NCBI GenBank assembly: GCA_031253995.1 | Contig: JAIRVG010000107.1 | Location: forward strand, 53,882 to 117,881 | Source of the DNA: Paucimonas sp. | GTDB taxonomy: Bacteria; Pseudomonadota; Gammaproteobacteria; Pseudomonadales; Pseudomonadaceae | Reading direction: 5' to 3' | DNA: 64,000 nucleotides | Shown here: positions 51,003-58,401 of the stretch, one piece after another | Position numbering within the stretch: the stretch's first letter is position 1 | Layout: each line of letters starts with the position of its first letter | Notes under the pieces: model-generated | Told to the model about the DNA's origin: nothing | The model's input: the letters and a program-made list of their open reading frames with translations, nothing else | The model's database searches: none | Program-made: the position numbers and the translations under genes

Positions 51003-51030
51003 AAAAAGCCTGGCGCTACAAGCGCCAGGC
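51003..51030 (-). terminator. Intrinsic terminator in the prc leader
   Basis: GCCTGGCGCT (51008-51017), loop ACA, AGCGCCAGGC (51021-51030); the complement of the A-run 51003-51007 gives U5 on the minus strand. It would stop minus-strand transcripts about 50 nt before prc. Confidence 0.75.
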
Positions 51031-51059
51031 TCGGTCTTGACATCAACTATGGAGGCACT

Positions 51060-52022
51060 GTGAAGGCATTGCAAGGCGTTGACGGACATGTGGAGTGGGT
51101 TGAGGCGACAAGTCCAACCTGCGATGTAGGTCAAGTACGAATTCGTGTAGCCGCCGCCGGCCTCAACCGTGCCGACCTGTTGCAGCGTGCCGGTCTGTAT
51201 CCGCCGCCGCCGGGGGCCAGCGAATACCTGGGCCTGGAATGCTCCGGGGTGATCACCGAGGTGGGCGCAGGTTCTTCGTGGCAGGTGGGCGACCGGGTCT
51301 GTGCGCTGCTCGCCGGTGGCGGCATGGCCGAGGAAGTGGTGGTGGATGCCCGCCACGTGCTGCCGGTGCCGGAAGGCCTGAGCCTGCACGAGGCGGCGGC
51401 GGTGCCGGAGGTGTATGCCACGGCCTGGCTCAACCTGTTCCAGCTGGGTGGCCTCAAGCCTGGCGAGAAGGTCTTGCTGCATGCGGGCGCCAGTGGCGTC
51501 GGCTCGGCGGCGATCCAGTTGTGCAAGGCGTTCGGCAGTCCGTGCTGGGTCAGTGTCGGCTCGGCCGATCGCCTGGCCTACTGTGAAGCGCTGGGGGCCA
51601 GCGGCGGTGTGCTGCGGGGCGAGGACCTGGCGGCGCTGAACGATTTCGCACCGTTCGACGTGGTGCTGGATCCGGTAGGGGCCAGCTACACGGAGCTGAA
51701 CCTGAAGCTGCTGGCGCGTGATGGACGCTGGGTGATCATCGGCCTGATGGGCGGGCGCAAGGCGGAACTGGACCTGGCGTTGGTGCTTGGCAAGCGCATC
51801 CAGGTGACCGGTTCGACGTTGCGTAACCGGGATGACCAGTTCAAGGCGGACCTGCTGAGTGATCTGCACCAGCAGGTCTGGCCGCTGTTCGCCGAGGGGC
51901 GCTTGAAGCCGCAACTGGTGGGCAGCTACCCGGTGGCAGATGCACAGTCGGCGTTCGAGGAACTGGCGGGGAACCAGGTTTCCGGGAAGCTGGTGTTGGT
52001 TATTGATCCAACCCTTGTGTGA
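51060..52022 (+). CDS. NAD(P)H quinone oxidoreductase / zinc-independent MDR family protein
   Basis: 320 aa. The PIG3/Qor-type N-terminus VRIRVAAAGLNRADLLQRAG is followed by GYPPPP-like LYPPPPGASEYLGLECSG and the Rossmann motif LLHAGASGVGSAAIQLCKAF. It lacks the Zn ligands of alcohol dehydrogenases. The start is GTG at 51060 behind GGAGG; an ATG 10 bp upstream is followed directly by a stop. Divergent to prc. Confidence 0.9.
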   Translation: MKALQGVDGHVEWVEATSPTCDVGQVRIRVAAAGLNRADLLQRAGLYPPPPGASEYLGLECSGVITEVGAGSSWQVGDRVCALLAGGGMAEEVVVDARHVLPVPEGLSLHEAAAVPEVYATAWLNLFQLGGLKPGEKVLLHAGASGVGSAAIQLCKAFGSPCWVSVGSADRLAYCEALGASGGVLRGEDLAALNDFAPFDVVLDPVGASYTELNLKLLARDGRWVIIGLMGGRKAELDLALVLGKRIQVTGSTLRNRDDQFKADLLSDLHQQVWPLFAEGRLKPQLVGSYPVADAQSAFEELAGNQVSGKLVLVIDPTLV

Positions 52023-52025
52023 TGT

Positions 52026-52067
52026 TTGAGGGCCCTATCGCTGGCTTGCCAGCGATAGGGCCCTCAA
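52026..52067. repeat. REP-type 19-bp hairpin between convergent genes
   Basis: TTGAGGGCCCTATCGCTGG (52026-52044), loop CTTG, CCAGCGATAGGGCCCTCAA (52049-52067): a perfect inverted repeat sharing the ATCGCTGG...CCAGCGAT core with the REPs at 46818 and 56201. It probably ends transcription of both the qor-like and HAD genes. Confidence 0.9.
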
Positions 52068-52077
52068 GGACGAAGCA

Positions 52078-52731
52078 TCAGGTCCAGGCCAGGACCGGCC
52101 AGCCATTCTTCTCGGCATGTTCGCGCAACACCGGATCCGGGTTCACCACATGCGGGTGATCCACCTTCAGCAGCAACGGCAAGTCATTGCGCGAGTCGGA
52201 ATAGAAACTCGCCCCTTCCAGATTCTCTTCTTCCTGATCCAGCCACTCCAGCAAGCGGGTGATCTTGCCCTCGCGGTAGGTCAGCACGCCTTCGGTGCGC
52301 CCGCTGTACACCCCGTTGACCACTTCCAGGTCGATCGCCAGGAACTCGTCGATCCCCAGCCGCGCCGCGATCGGCCCCACCAGGTGATTGCCCGACGCCG
52401 AGATCACCAGGATCCGGTCGCCTTGCCGACGGTGCTCGGCAATCGCGCGGCAGGCGTCGCTGAAGATGATCGGCTCGATGACGTCCTCGACCCACGGCTC
52501 CACCAGGTGCTCGACTTCCTCCGGCGTGCGCCCGGCAATCGGCTCCAGGCTGAAGGCCATGTAGTCCTCCATGGCCAGGTGACCCTTGCCGTAGGCCTCC
52601 ATCAGCTCATGGTCGCGGCGCAGGAAGGATTCGCCGTCGACCCAGCCGAGGCGAGCCATCTGCTCGCTCCACAACGAGGCACAGTCACCGTGGATCAGGG
52701 TTTCGTCGAGATCGAAGATCGCTAAAGCCAT
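52078..52731 (-). CDS. HAD-IB family hydrolase (SerB-like)
   Basis: 217 aa. HAD motif I is FDLDETLI (nucleophile Asp7, acid Asp9), motif II Ser is in ILVISASGNHLVGPI, and motif III/IV is YSDSRNDLPLL. The cap insertion between motifs I and II matches the phosphoserine-phosphatase-like IB subclass. The substrate is unknown. It lies 22 bp downstream of the ABC operon on the same strand and may be read with it. Confidence 0.9.
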   Translation of the reverse strand: MALAIFDLDETLIHGDCASLWSEQMARLGWVDGESFLRRDHELMEAYGKGHLAMEDYMAFSLEPIAGRTPEEVEHLVEPWVEDVIEPIIFSDACRAIAEHRRQGDRILVISASGNHLVGPIAARLGIDEFLAIDLEVVNGVYSGRTEGVLTYREGKITRLLEWLDQEEENLEGASFYSDSRNDLPLLLKVDHPHVVNPDPVLREHAEKNGWPVLAWT

Positions 52732-52753
52732 TCAAGAAAACTCCCGTGCATCC

Positions 52754-53743
52754 CTAGGCGACTTCGCGCAGGGCAGTTGGATCGATCGACAAGGATACCC
52801 GTTGTCCGTCCGGATAGAGATCGGCAGACGAGCGGTTGAGCACGTCCACCTGCAATTCCACGCCCCGCGCCTCGACCCGGTAGCGAATGATGTTGCCGAG
52901 CAGGCTGTGGCTGCGCACCTGGCCGTCGAGGGCGCCATCCAGGCTCAGGGCGATGGCTTCCGGGCGGATCGCCACGCGGCAGCTCACCGGACGCTCCAGC
53001 AGGCGGCTGGCGCTCTCGGCGTCGAGCAGGTTGTAGTTGCCGATGAAACCGGCGGCGAAGGCGTCCACCGGGGCGGTGTAGAGGGTCTCGGCGTCGCCGC
53101 TCTGGACGATCTTGCCCTGGTTCATCAGGAAGATGCGGTCGGACATCGTCAGTGCTTCTTCCTGGTCGTGGGTGACGAACACCGTGGTCAGCCCTAGCTC
53201 GCGCTGGATGCCGCGGATCTGTTCGCGCAGGTGCTTGCGAATGCGTGCATCGAGGGCCGACAGCGGCTCGTCCAGCAGCAGCAGGCGCGGACGGGTCACC
53301 AGCGAGCGGGCCAGGGCCACGCGCTGGCACTGGCCGCCGGAGAGCTGGTGCGGATAGCGCCCGGCGAAGTCATGCAACTCGACCATGCGCAGGGCCTCGT
53401 CGACCCGGGTCTGGCTCTCCTGGCCAGAGACCTTCTGCATGCGCAGGCCGAAGGCGACGTTCTGCGCCACGGTCATGTTGGGGAACAGCGCGTAGCTCTG
53501 GAACACCATGCCGATCCCGCGCTTCTGCGGGCTCTGCGGCACCAGGTCGTGGCCGTCGAGGAGGATCTGGCCGCTGTCCACCGGGGTCAGCCCGGCGATG
53601 CAGCGCAGCAGGGTCGACTTGCCGCAGCCGGAGGGGCCGAGCAGGGTGATGAACTCGCCGCGCTCGATGGTGAAGTTGATGTCCTTGAACACCGGGCTGC
53701 CGGCGTAGGTCTTTTCCAGGTTCTGGATGCTGACGAAGCTCAT
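52754..53743 (-). CDS. ABC transporter ATP-binding protein (PotA/FbpC/PhnT type)
   Basis: 329 aa. Walker A LLGPSGCGKSTLLRCIAG, signature LSGGQCQRVALARSL, Walker B RLLLLDEPLSALDARIRKHL and the switch His in TVFVTHDQEEALTM are intact. A C-terminal TOBE-like regulatory domain (about 245-325) is typical of the spermidine/iron/2-aminoethylphosphonate import group. It is the last gene of a five-gene unit. Confidence 0.92.
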   Translation of the reverse strand: MSFVSIQNLEKTYAGSPVFKDINFTIERGEFITLLGPSGCGKSTLLRCIAGLTPVDSGQILLDGHDLVPQSPQKRGIGMVFQSYALFPNMTVAQNVAFGLRMQKVSGQESQTRVDEALRMVELHDFAGRYPHQLSGGQCQRVALARSLVTRPRLLLLDEPLSALDARIRKHLREQIRGIQRELGLTTVFVTHDQEEALTMSDRIFLMNQGKIVQSGDAETLYTAPVDAFAAGFIGNYNLLDAESASRLLERPVSCRVAIRPEAIALSLDGALDGQVRSHSLLGNIIRYRVEARGVELQVDVLNRSSADLYPDGQRVSLSIDPTALREVA

Positions 53744-53744
53744 T

Positions 53745-54542
53745 TCAGGTCTTGTCCTTGTTCAGGCGGTTGGCTGCCCAGGTCAGCACCAGTACGAAGA
53801 GGAAATAGGAAATCACCAGGGCACTGTTGAAGTGACCACTGCTGTTGCGCATGTTGTTCAGGTACACCTGCAGGGTCTCGTAGCGGGTGCCCACCAGCAG
53901 GTTGGCGAAGACGAACTCGCCGAAGAGGAAGGAGAACGACAGCAGCAGGGCCACCATCAGGCCCTTGCGCAGGTTCGGCAAAACCACCAGGAACGCCGCC
54001 TGCCAGGTGCTGGCGCCGAGCAACTGGGCGGCGTCCATCAGGTCGCGCAGGTTGATCGCCTGGAGGTTGTTGGTGATCGCCCGGTACATGAACGGCAGGG
54101 CCACGGTGAAGTAGCAGCCGATGAGGATCCATGGCGTGCCGACCATGGCCATCGGCCCCGAGCCGTAGAGTTGCAGCAGGCCCACCGAGGACACCACCGG
54201 CGGCACCGCGAAGGGCAGCAGGATGAGGACGTTCATCAGCCCGTCGAGCCTGGGGAAGTGGTAGTGCACCACGAACAGCAGCGGCAGGATCAGCACCACC
54301 GACAGCAGCAGGGCGCCCACGCACACCAGCAGCGACTGGGCGAAGGCGGTGAGGAAGCGCGGGTCGCTCCACAGCGCCAGGTACCACTTGAAGGTCAGGC
54401 CGCTGGGCAGCAGGCTCGCCGACCAGCTGGTGGCCAGGGAGTAGAGCAGGGTGCCGGCCAGCGGCAGGAGCAGGATCAGGAACAGCACCCACACCACCAG
54501 GCGGTGGTACAGGGCGCTGCGGCCAGGTTCAGCGCGCGACAT
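53745..54542 (-). CDS. ABC transporter permease (second)
   Basis: 265 aa with six TM segments; the EAA-like loop is LMDAAQLLGASTWQAAFLVVLPNL. It is PotC/PhnV-like in size. The start overlaps the end of the first permease by 14 bp, and the stop is 1 bp from the ATP-binding gene. Confidence 0.9.
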   Translation of the reverse strand: MSRAEPGRSALYHRLVVWVLFLILLLPLAGTLLYSLATSWSASLLPSGLTFKWYLALWSDPRFLTAFAQSLLVCVGALLLSVVLILPLLFVVHYHFPRLDGLMNVLILLPFAVPPVVSSVGLLQLYGSGPMAMVGTPWILIGCYFTVALPFMYRAITNNLQAINLRDLMDAAQLLGASTWQAAFLVVLPNLRKGLMVALLLSFSFLFGEFVFANLLVGTRYETLQVYLNNMRNSSGHFNSALVISYFLFVLVLTWAANRLNKDKT

Positions 54543-55371
54543 GGTAGCTCCTCTTCAGCAGCCATTGGTGGACCAGGGTCACCAGGGTCATCAGGCCCAC
54601 CAGGATGATCGCCAGGGCGCTGGCCAGGTTCGGGTCCAGGGAAATGTCGCCGGCCACCAGGGCGGCGATGCGGATCGGCAGCACGTTGAAGTTGCCGGTG
54701 GTCAGGGCGTACACCGTGGCGTAGGCACCGAGGGCGTTGGCCAGGAGGATGACGAAGGTACCCAGCAGCGCCGGGGTCAGTACCGGCAGGCCGATATGCC
54801 GCCAGTACTGCCAGGCATTGGCGCCGAGCAGCGCGGCGGACTCGCGCCAGTCTTCGCGCAGGGCGTCGAAGGCGGGGTAGAGCAGCAGTACGCCGAGGGG
54901 AATCTGGAAATAGGTGTAGAGGATGATCAACCCGGTCTTGGAATACAGGTTGAAGTCCTCGATCAGCCCGGCCTGTTTCAGGGCCAGGGTCAGCGCGCCG
55001 TTGAAGCCCAGCAGGATGATGAAGGCGAACGCCAGCGGTACCCCGGAGAAGTTGCTGGTCATGTTGGCGAAGGCGTTGACGAAGTCCCGCAGGCGCGAGT
55101 CGACCCGTTGCAGCGAATAGGCACCGAGCACCGCGATGAGGATGCCGAACAGGCTCGACCAGAAGCTGATTTCCAGGCTGTGCTGGATCGCCTGGCGGTA
55201 GAACTTCGACGCGAAGATCTTGCTGAAGTTGTCCAGGCCCCAGCCGCTTTCGGCTTGCAGGCTGTGGATCGCCACCCAGGCCAGCGGGGCGATCTGGAAG
55301 ATGATGAAGAACACGGCGAAGGGCAGCAGGCACAGCAGGGCGAGCCATTTGCCACGGGAAAACGGATTCAC
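54529..55371 (-). CDS. ABC transporter permease (first)
   Basis: 280 aa, six TM segments; EAA loop ALREDWRESAALLGANAWQYW followed by RHIGLPVLTPALLG. PotB/PhnU-like. The start is a GTG (55369-55371) that overlaps the TGA of the phosphatase gene as GTGA; translated VNPFSRGKWLALLCLLPFAV. A longer in-frame ATG start would lie inside the phosphatase gene. Confidence 0.9.
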   Translation of the reverse strand: MNPFSRGKWLALLCLLPFAVFFIIFQIAPLAWVAIHSLQAESGWGLDNFSKIFASKFYRQAIQHSLEISFWSSLFGILIAVLGAYSLQRVDSRLRDFVNAFANMTSNFSGVPLAFAFIILLGFNGALTLALKQAGLIEDFNLYSKTGLIILYTYFQIPLGVLLLYPAFDALREDWRESAALLGANAWQYWRHIGLPVLTPALLGTFVILLANALGAYATVYALTTGNFNVLPIRIAALVAGDISLDPNLASALAIILVGLMTLVTLVHQWLLKRSYHVAR

Positions 55372-56174
55372 GAGAGCAGCTCCCGGCAGACGGGTTTGTC
55401 GTGGGCCACCCCGAGCAACTGGCAGATGGTGCCGCACAGGTCGGTTTGCAGGGGCTTGGCGTTGGGGTCGAGGCTGAAGCCGTCGCCGAAGACGAACAGC
55501 GGTACGTCCCGTTCCTCCGGCAGCAGGCCGTTGTGCGAACGGTCGTTGTTCATGCCGTGGTCGGCGGTGACCAGCACCTGGTAGCCATCGGCGAGCCAGG
55601 TGGCCAGGTAGTCGGCCAGGATGATGTCGGCGCTGCGCGCGCTGTTGCGGTACTGGCTGCTGTCGAGGCCGTGGCGGTGGCCGGCGTCGTCGATGTTCAT
55701 CGGGTGCACCAGGAGGAAGCCGGGGCGGTACTTGCGCCGCAGGTACTCGGCGTCGGCGAACAGGTGCGAATCCGGGTAGTGGTCGGCGTAGTAGAACAGG
55801 CCATGCTGGATTGGCAGCCTGGGCGCGTGGGTGTGGCGATCGCGCACCGGGTCGAACGGGGTGCGGTTGTACAGTTCGCTGACCCAGTGGTAGGCCGCTG
55901 CCGCCGTGCCGACTCCGCCTTCACGGGCGTAGTGGAAGATGCTGCGCTGGTTGGACAGGCGCGACACCTGGTTGTGCACGATGCCGCTGTCGATCGGCGG
56001 CACGCCGGTGAGGATGCATTCGTACAGCGGGCGGGACAGGGCCGGCAGTTCGCATTCGAGGCGGTAGAGGGCGGCGCGGTCGGCCTCGACCCAGGCGTGC
56101 AGGTGGCCCATGGCGTGGTGGGCGACCTGGTGGTTGAGGCCGTCGAGCAGGACCAGGATGACTTTGTGGTTCAT
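55368..56174 (-). CDS. Alkaline-phosphatase-superfamily hydrolase (nucleotide pyrophosphatase/phosphodiesterase-like)
   Basis: 268 aa, no signal peptide. Metal-site segments: ILVLLDGLN at the N-terminus, CILTGVPPIDSG with the probable Thr nucleophile, HPMNIDDAGHRHGLDSS and VTADHGMNND. It is shorter than classical phosphonoacetate hydrolase. Being embedded between the binding-protein and permease genes, it probably acts in the cytosol on the imported compound, perhaps a phosphate ester or phosphonate. The substrate is not determinable. The start MNHKVILVLL is chosen over an upstream ATG in the REP. Confidence 0.85.
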   Translation of the reverse strand: MNHKVILVLLDGLNHQVAHHAMGHLHAWVEADRAALYRLECELPALSRPLYECILTGVPPIDSGIVHNQVSRLSNQRSIFHYAREGGVGTAAAAYHWVSELYNRTPFDPVRDRHTHAPRLPIQHGLFYYADHYPDSHLFADAEYLRRKYRPGFLLVHPMNIDDAGHRHGLDSSQYRNSARSADIILADYLATWLADGYQVLVTADHGMNNDRSHNGLLPEERDVPLFVFGDGFSLDPNAKPLQTDLCGTICQLLGVAHDKPVCRELLS

Positions 56175-56200
56175 GAAGGGCTCCGGGGACCGTGTGTGCA

Positions 56201-56273
56201 GCATCGCTGGCAAACCAGCCCCCACAGGGATCGCGTGCACCGCCGAACCTGTGGGAGCTGGCTTGCCAGCGAT
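56201..56273. repeat. REPIN-like inverted REP pair inside the ABC operon
   Basis: GCATCGCTGGCAAACCAGCC then CCCACAGG (56201-56228) and CCTGTGGGAGCTGGCTTGCC then AGCGAT (56248-56273) are inverted REPs 19 bp apart. The pair sits between the binding-protein gene and the phosphatase gene. Confidence 0.9.
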
Positions 56274-56279
56274 TGGGCC

Positions 56280-57344
56280 TCACTCCATCTCGATGATGAC
56301 CTGCTCCTGCCACTTCTGCGGCAGTGCCTTGGAGGTCGCTTCCCACGCCGCAGCATCCTTGATCGGCTGGGCTGCGCGGTACTGCTCGTTCGGCAGCAGC
56401 TTGGCCTGTACCTCGGCCGGCAGCTTCAGGTGCTCGGCGCGGATCGGACGGGCGTGCCCGATGGCCAGGTTGGTCTGGCCGGCATCGCTGAAGATGTATT
56501 CGCGGGCCAGCTTGGCCGCATTCGGGTGCTTGGCGTACTTGTTGATGATGGTGGTATAGCCGGAGATCACCGAACCATCCGACGGGATCAGCACTTCGAA
56601 GCGCTTCGGATCGATCTGCTCGCGGTAGCTCAGGCCGTTGAAGTCCCAGACCACGCCGACTTCCACTTCACCCTTCTCCAGGGTCTGGATGGTCGGGTTG
56701 GCCAGCGACAGGCGCTTCTGCTGGGCCAGCTTGGTGAACAGCTGCAGGCCCGGCTCGATGTTCTTCTCGTCGCCCTTGTAGGCGATGGCCGCGGCCAGCA
56801 CGCCGTTGGCGGCCTGGGCGGCGGTGCTGACGTCACCGATGGCGACCTTGTACTTGCCCTTTTCCAGGTCATGCCAGGTCTTCGGGATATCGGCTTCCTT
56901 CACCAGTTGCTTGTTGACGATGAAGGCGATGGTGCCGGTATAGGCCAGGGCCCAGTGACCGTCCTTGTCCTTGGCCCAGTCCGGAACCTGGTCCCAGGTG
57001 CTCGGCTTGTATGGCTGGGTCACGCCCTTGGCCACGGCGATCGGGCCGAAGGCGGCACCGACGTCGCCGATATCGGCGCTGGCATTGTCTTTCTCGGCAT
57101 CGAACTTGGCCACTTCCTGGGCCGAGCTCATGTCGGTGTCCATGTGCTTGAGACCGTATTTGCTGGCCAGGTCGGCCCAGGTCCCCTTCCAGTTGGCCCA
57201 GGCGTCAGGCATGCCGACGCTGTTCACGGTGCCTTCCTTGCGGGCGGCGTCTTCCAGGGCTTTGAGGTCGGTGTCGGCGGCGAACGCCGTGTGCGACAGG
57301 GCAATGCTCGCGCCTAACAGAGAGGCCAGGAAAAGCTGTTTCAT
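56280..57344 (-). CDS. ABC transporter periplasmic substrate-binding protein
   Basis: 354 aa. Signal peptide MKQLFLASLLGASIALSHTA then FAADTD; mature fold of the type II extracellular solute-binding family used for iron, spermidine and 2-aminoethylphosphonate (GTVNSVGMPDAWANWKGTW, DVGAAFGPIAVAKGV, GDVSTAAQAANGVLAAAIAY). It is the first gene of the operon. A long gap containing a REPIN follows, which could raise its expression relative to the rest. Confidence 0.9.
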   Translation of the reverse strand: MKQLFLASLLGASIALSHTAFAADTDLKALEDAARKEGTVNSVGMPDAWANWKGTWADLASKYGLKHMDTDMSSAQEVAKFDAEKDNASADIGDVGAAFGPIAVAKGVTQPYKPSTWDQVPDWAKDKDGHWALAYTGTIAFIVNKQLVKEADIPKTWHDLEKGKYKVAIGDVSTAAQAANGVLAAAIAYKGDEKNIEPGLQLFTKLAQQKRLSLANPTIQTLEKGEVEVGVVWDFNGLSYREQIDPKRFEVLIPSDGSVISGYTTIINKYAKHPNAAKLAREYIFSDAGQTNLAIGHARPIRAEHLKLPAEVQAKLLPNEQYRAAQPIKDAAAWEATSKALPQKWQEQVIIEME

Positions 57345-57687
57345 CCGAAGCTCCTTAATGGGTGCCTTGCACAACGTGAGGTTGGGGCGGGTTGCGTTTC
57401 GGTTGGTCTAGGTCAGCAATACCTGAGCCAAGGTAGGCGTGTTGCGTGACAGTTTGATGTCGATGAACGGCGCCTAGGCTCGCCGACTGCCCCTGGAAAT
57501 ACAGCGTAGACCACCCTGAAAAGCCCGCCCGCCGGGGCTTTCGTCGTTACAAAAGAGGACCGTTCGGCGCCCGTGTCATCTGGCGTTCATCTGGGTTGCC
57601 TAAGCTCATGGGGTTTTTCCGGCATGGTCCTGTGCACCCTTTCGGTACCGGATGCGATGCTGGACTAGTCCAGACAGGAAGCCTTTG
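57345..57687. other. Divergent regulatory region, ABC operon / GntR regulator
   Basis: 343 bp. It contains TGGTCTAGGTCA (57404-57415), resembling the HutC-type operator TGGTCTAGACCA, a half-site TAGACCA (57507-57513), a terminator-like hairpin AAAGCCC / GGGCTTT (57520-57526, 57535-57541) and a perfect palindrome just before the regulator (57660-57673). No gene is apparent. Confidence 0.6.
57660..57673. promoter_or_regulatory. Perfect 14-bp palindrome before the GntR gene
   Basis: CTGGACTAGTCCAG, 14 bp upstream of the regulator start codon. Its TGGNCTAGNCCA-like core matches operators of the HutC/PhnF branch of GntR regulators, suggesting autoregulation. Confidence 0.75.
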
Positions 57688-58401
57688 ATGCACACACTGC
57701 CGCCTCGCGCCGTTACAGCGATCTGCCATGCCCTGCAGGAGCAGATCGAGCACGGCCTGCTTTTGCCGGGAAGCAAGCTGCCGGCCGAACGCAAGCTCAG
57801 CGAAGTGTTCGACACCACTCGCATCACCCTGCGCGAAGCGCTGGTGCAACTGGAGGCCCAGGGGCTGATCTACCGCGAGGAACGTCGCGGCTGGTTCGTT
57901 GCGCCCGAGCGGCTGACTTACGACCTGATCCAGCGTAGCCACTTCCACGCCATGGTGCGTGACCAGGGCCGCACCCCGGCCACCGAATTGCTCTCGGCAC
58001 GCTTGCAGCCGGCGACCGCGGCGATCTGTGCGCGCCTGCAACTGCCGGCGTTGTCCAGCGTGATCCGGATCTGCCGCCTGCGCCGCATCGACGGGCGCGC
58101 GGTGCTGTATGCCGAGCACTACCTGAACCCGGAGTACTTTCCCGGCATCCTCGACCACGACCTCGGCCAGTCGCTGACCGAGATCTACGACCGTCACTAC
58201 GGCATCCAGTACGGACGGGTACGTTTCGAGATCCTGCCGACCGCCTTGCCGGTGGCTGCGGCGGCGGCGTTGAAGGTGTCGCCGGGCAGTGCGGGGCTGC
58301 ACATCACCCGGGTCAACAGTGACCAGGACGGGCGCCTGATCGATTGCGACCTGGAGTATTGGCGGCACGATGCAATCCGCATCAGTGCCGACGTCGGCTA
58401 G
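57688..58401 (+). CDS. GntR family regulator with UTRA domain (HutC/PhnF type)
   Basis: 237 aa. The N-terminal winged helix is LLLPGSKLPAERKLSEVFDT followed by TRITLREALVQLEAQGLIYR; the UTRA effector domain spans about residues 90-230 (SVIRICRLRRIDGRAVLYAE, LDHDLGQSLTEIYDRHYGI). Divergent to the ABC operon, which it probably represses. The ATG at 57688 follows AGGAAG; its 3' end overlaps the convergent MscS gene by 4 bp. Confidence 0.9.
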   Translation: MHTLPPRAVTAICHALQEQIEHGLLLPGSKLPAERKLSEVFDTTRITLREALVQLEAQGLIYREERRGWFVAPERLTYDLIQRSHFHAMVRDQGRTPATELLSARLQPATAAICARLQLPALSSVIRICRLRRIDGRAVLYAEHYLNPEYFPGILDHDLGQSLTEIYDRHYGIQYGRVRFEILPTALPVAAAAALKVSPGSAGLHITRVNSDQDGRLIDCDLEYWRHDAIRISADVG

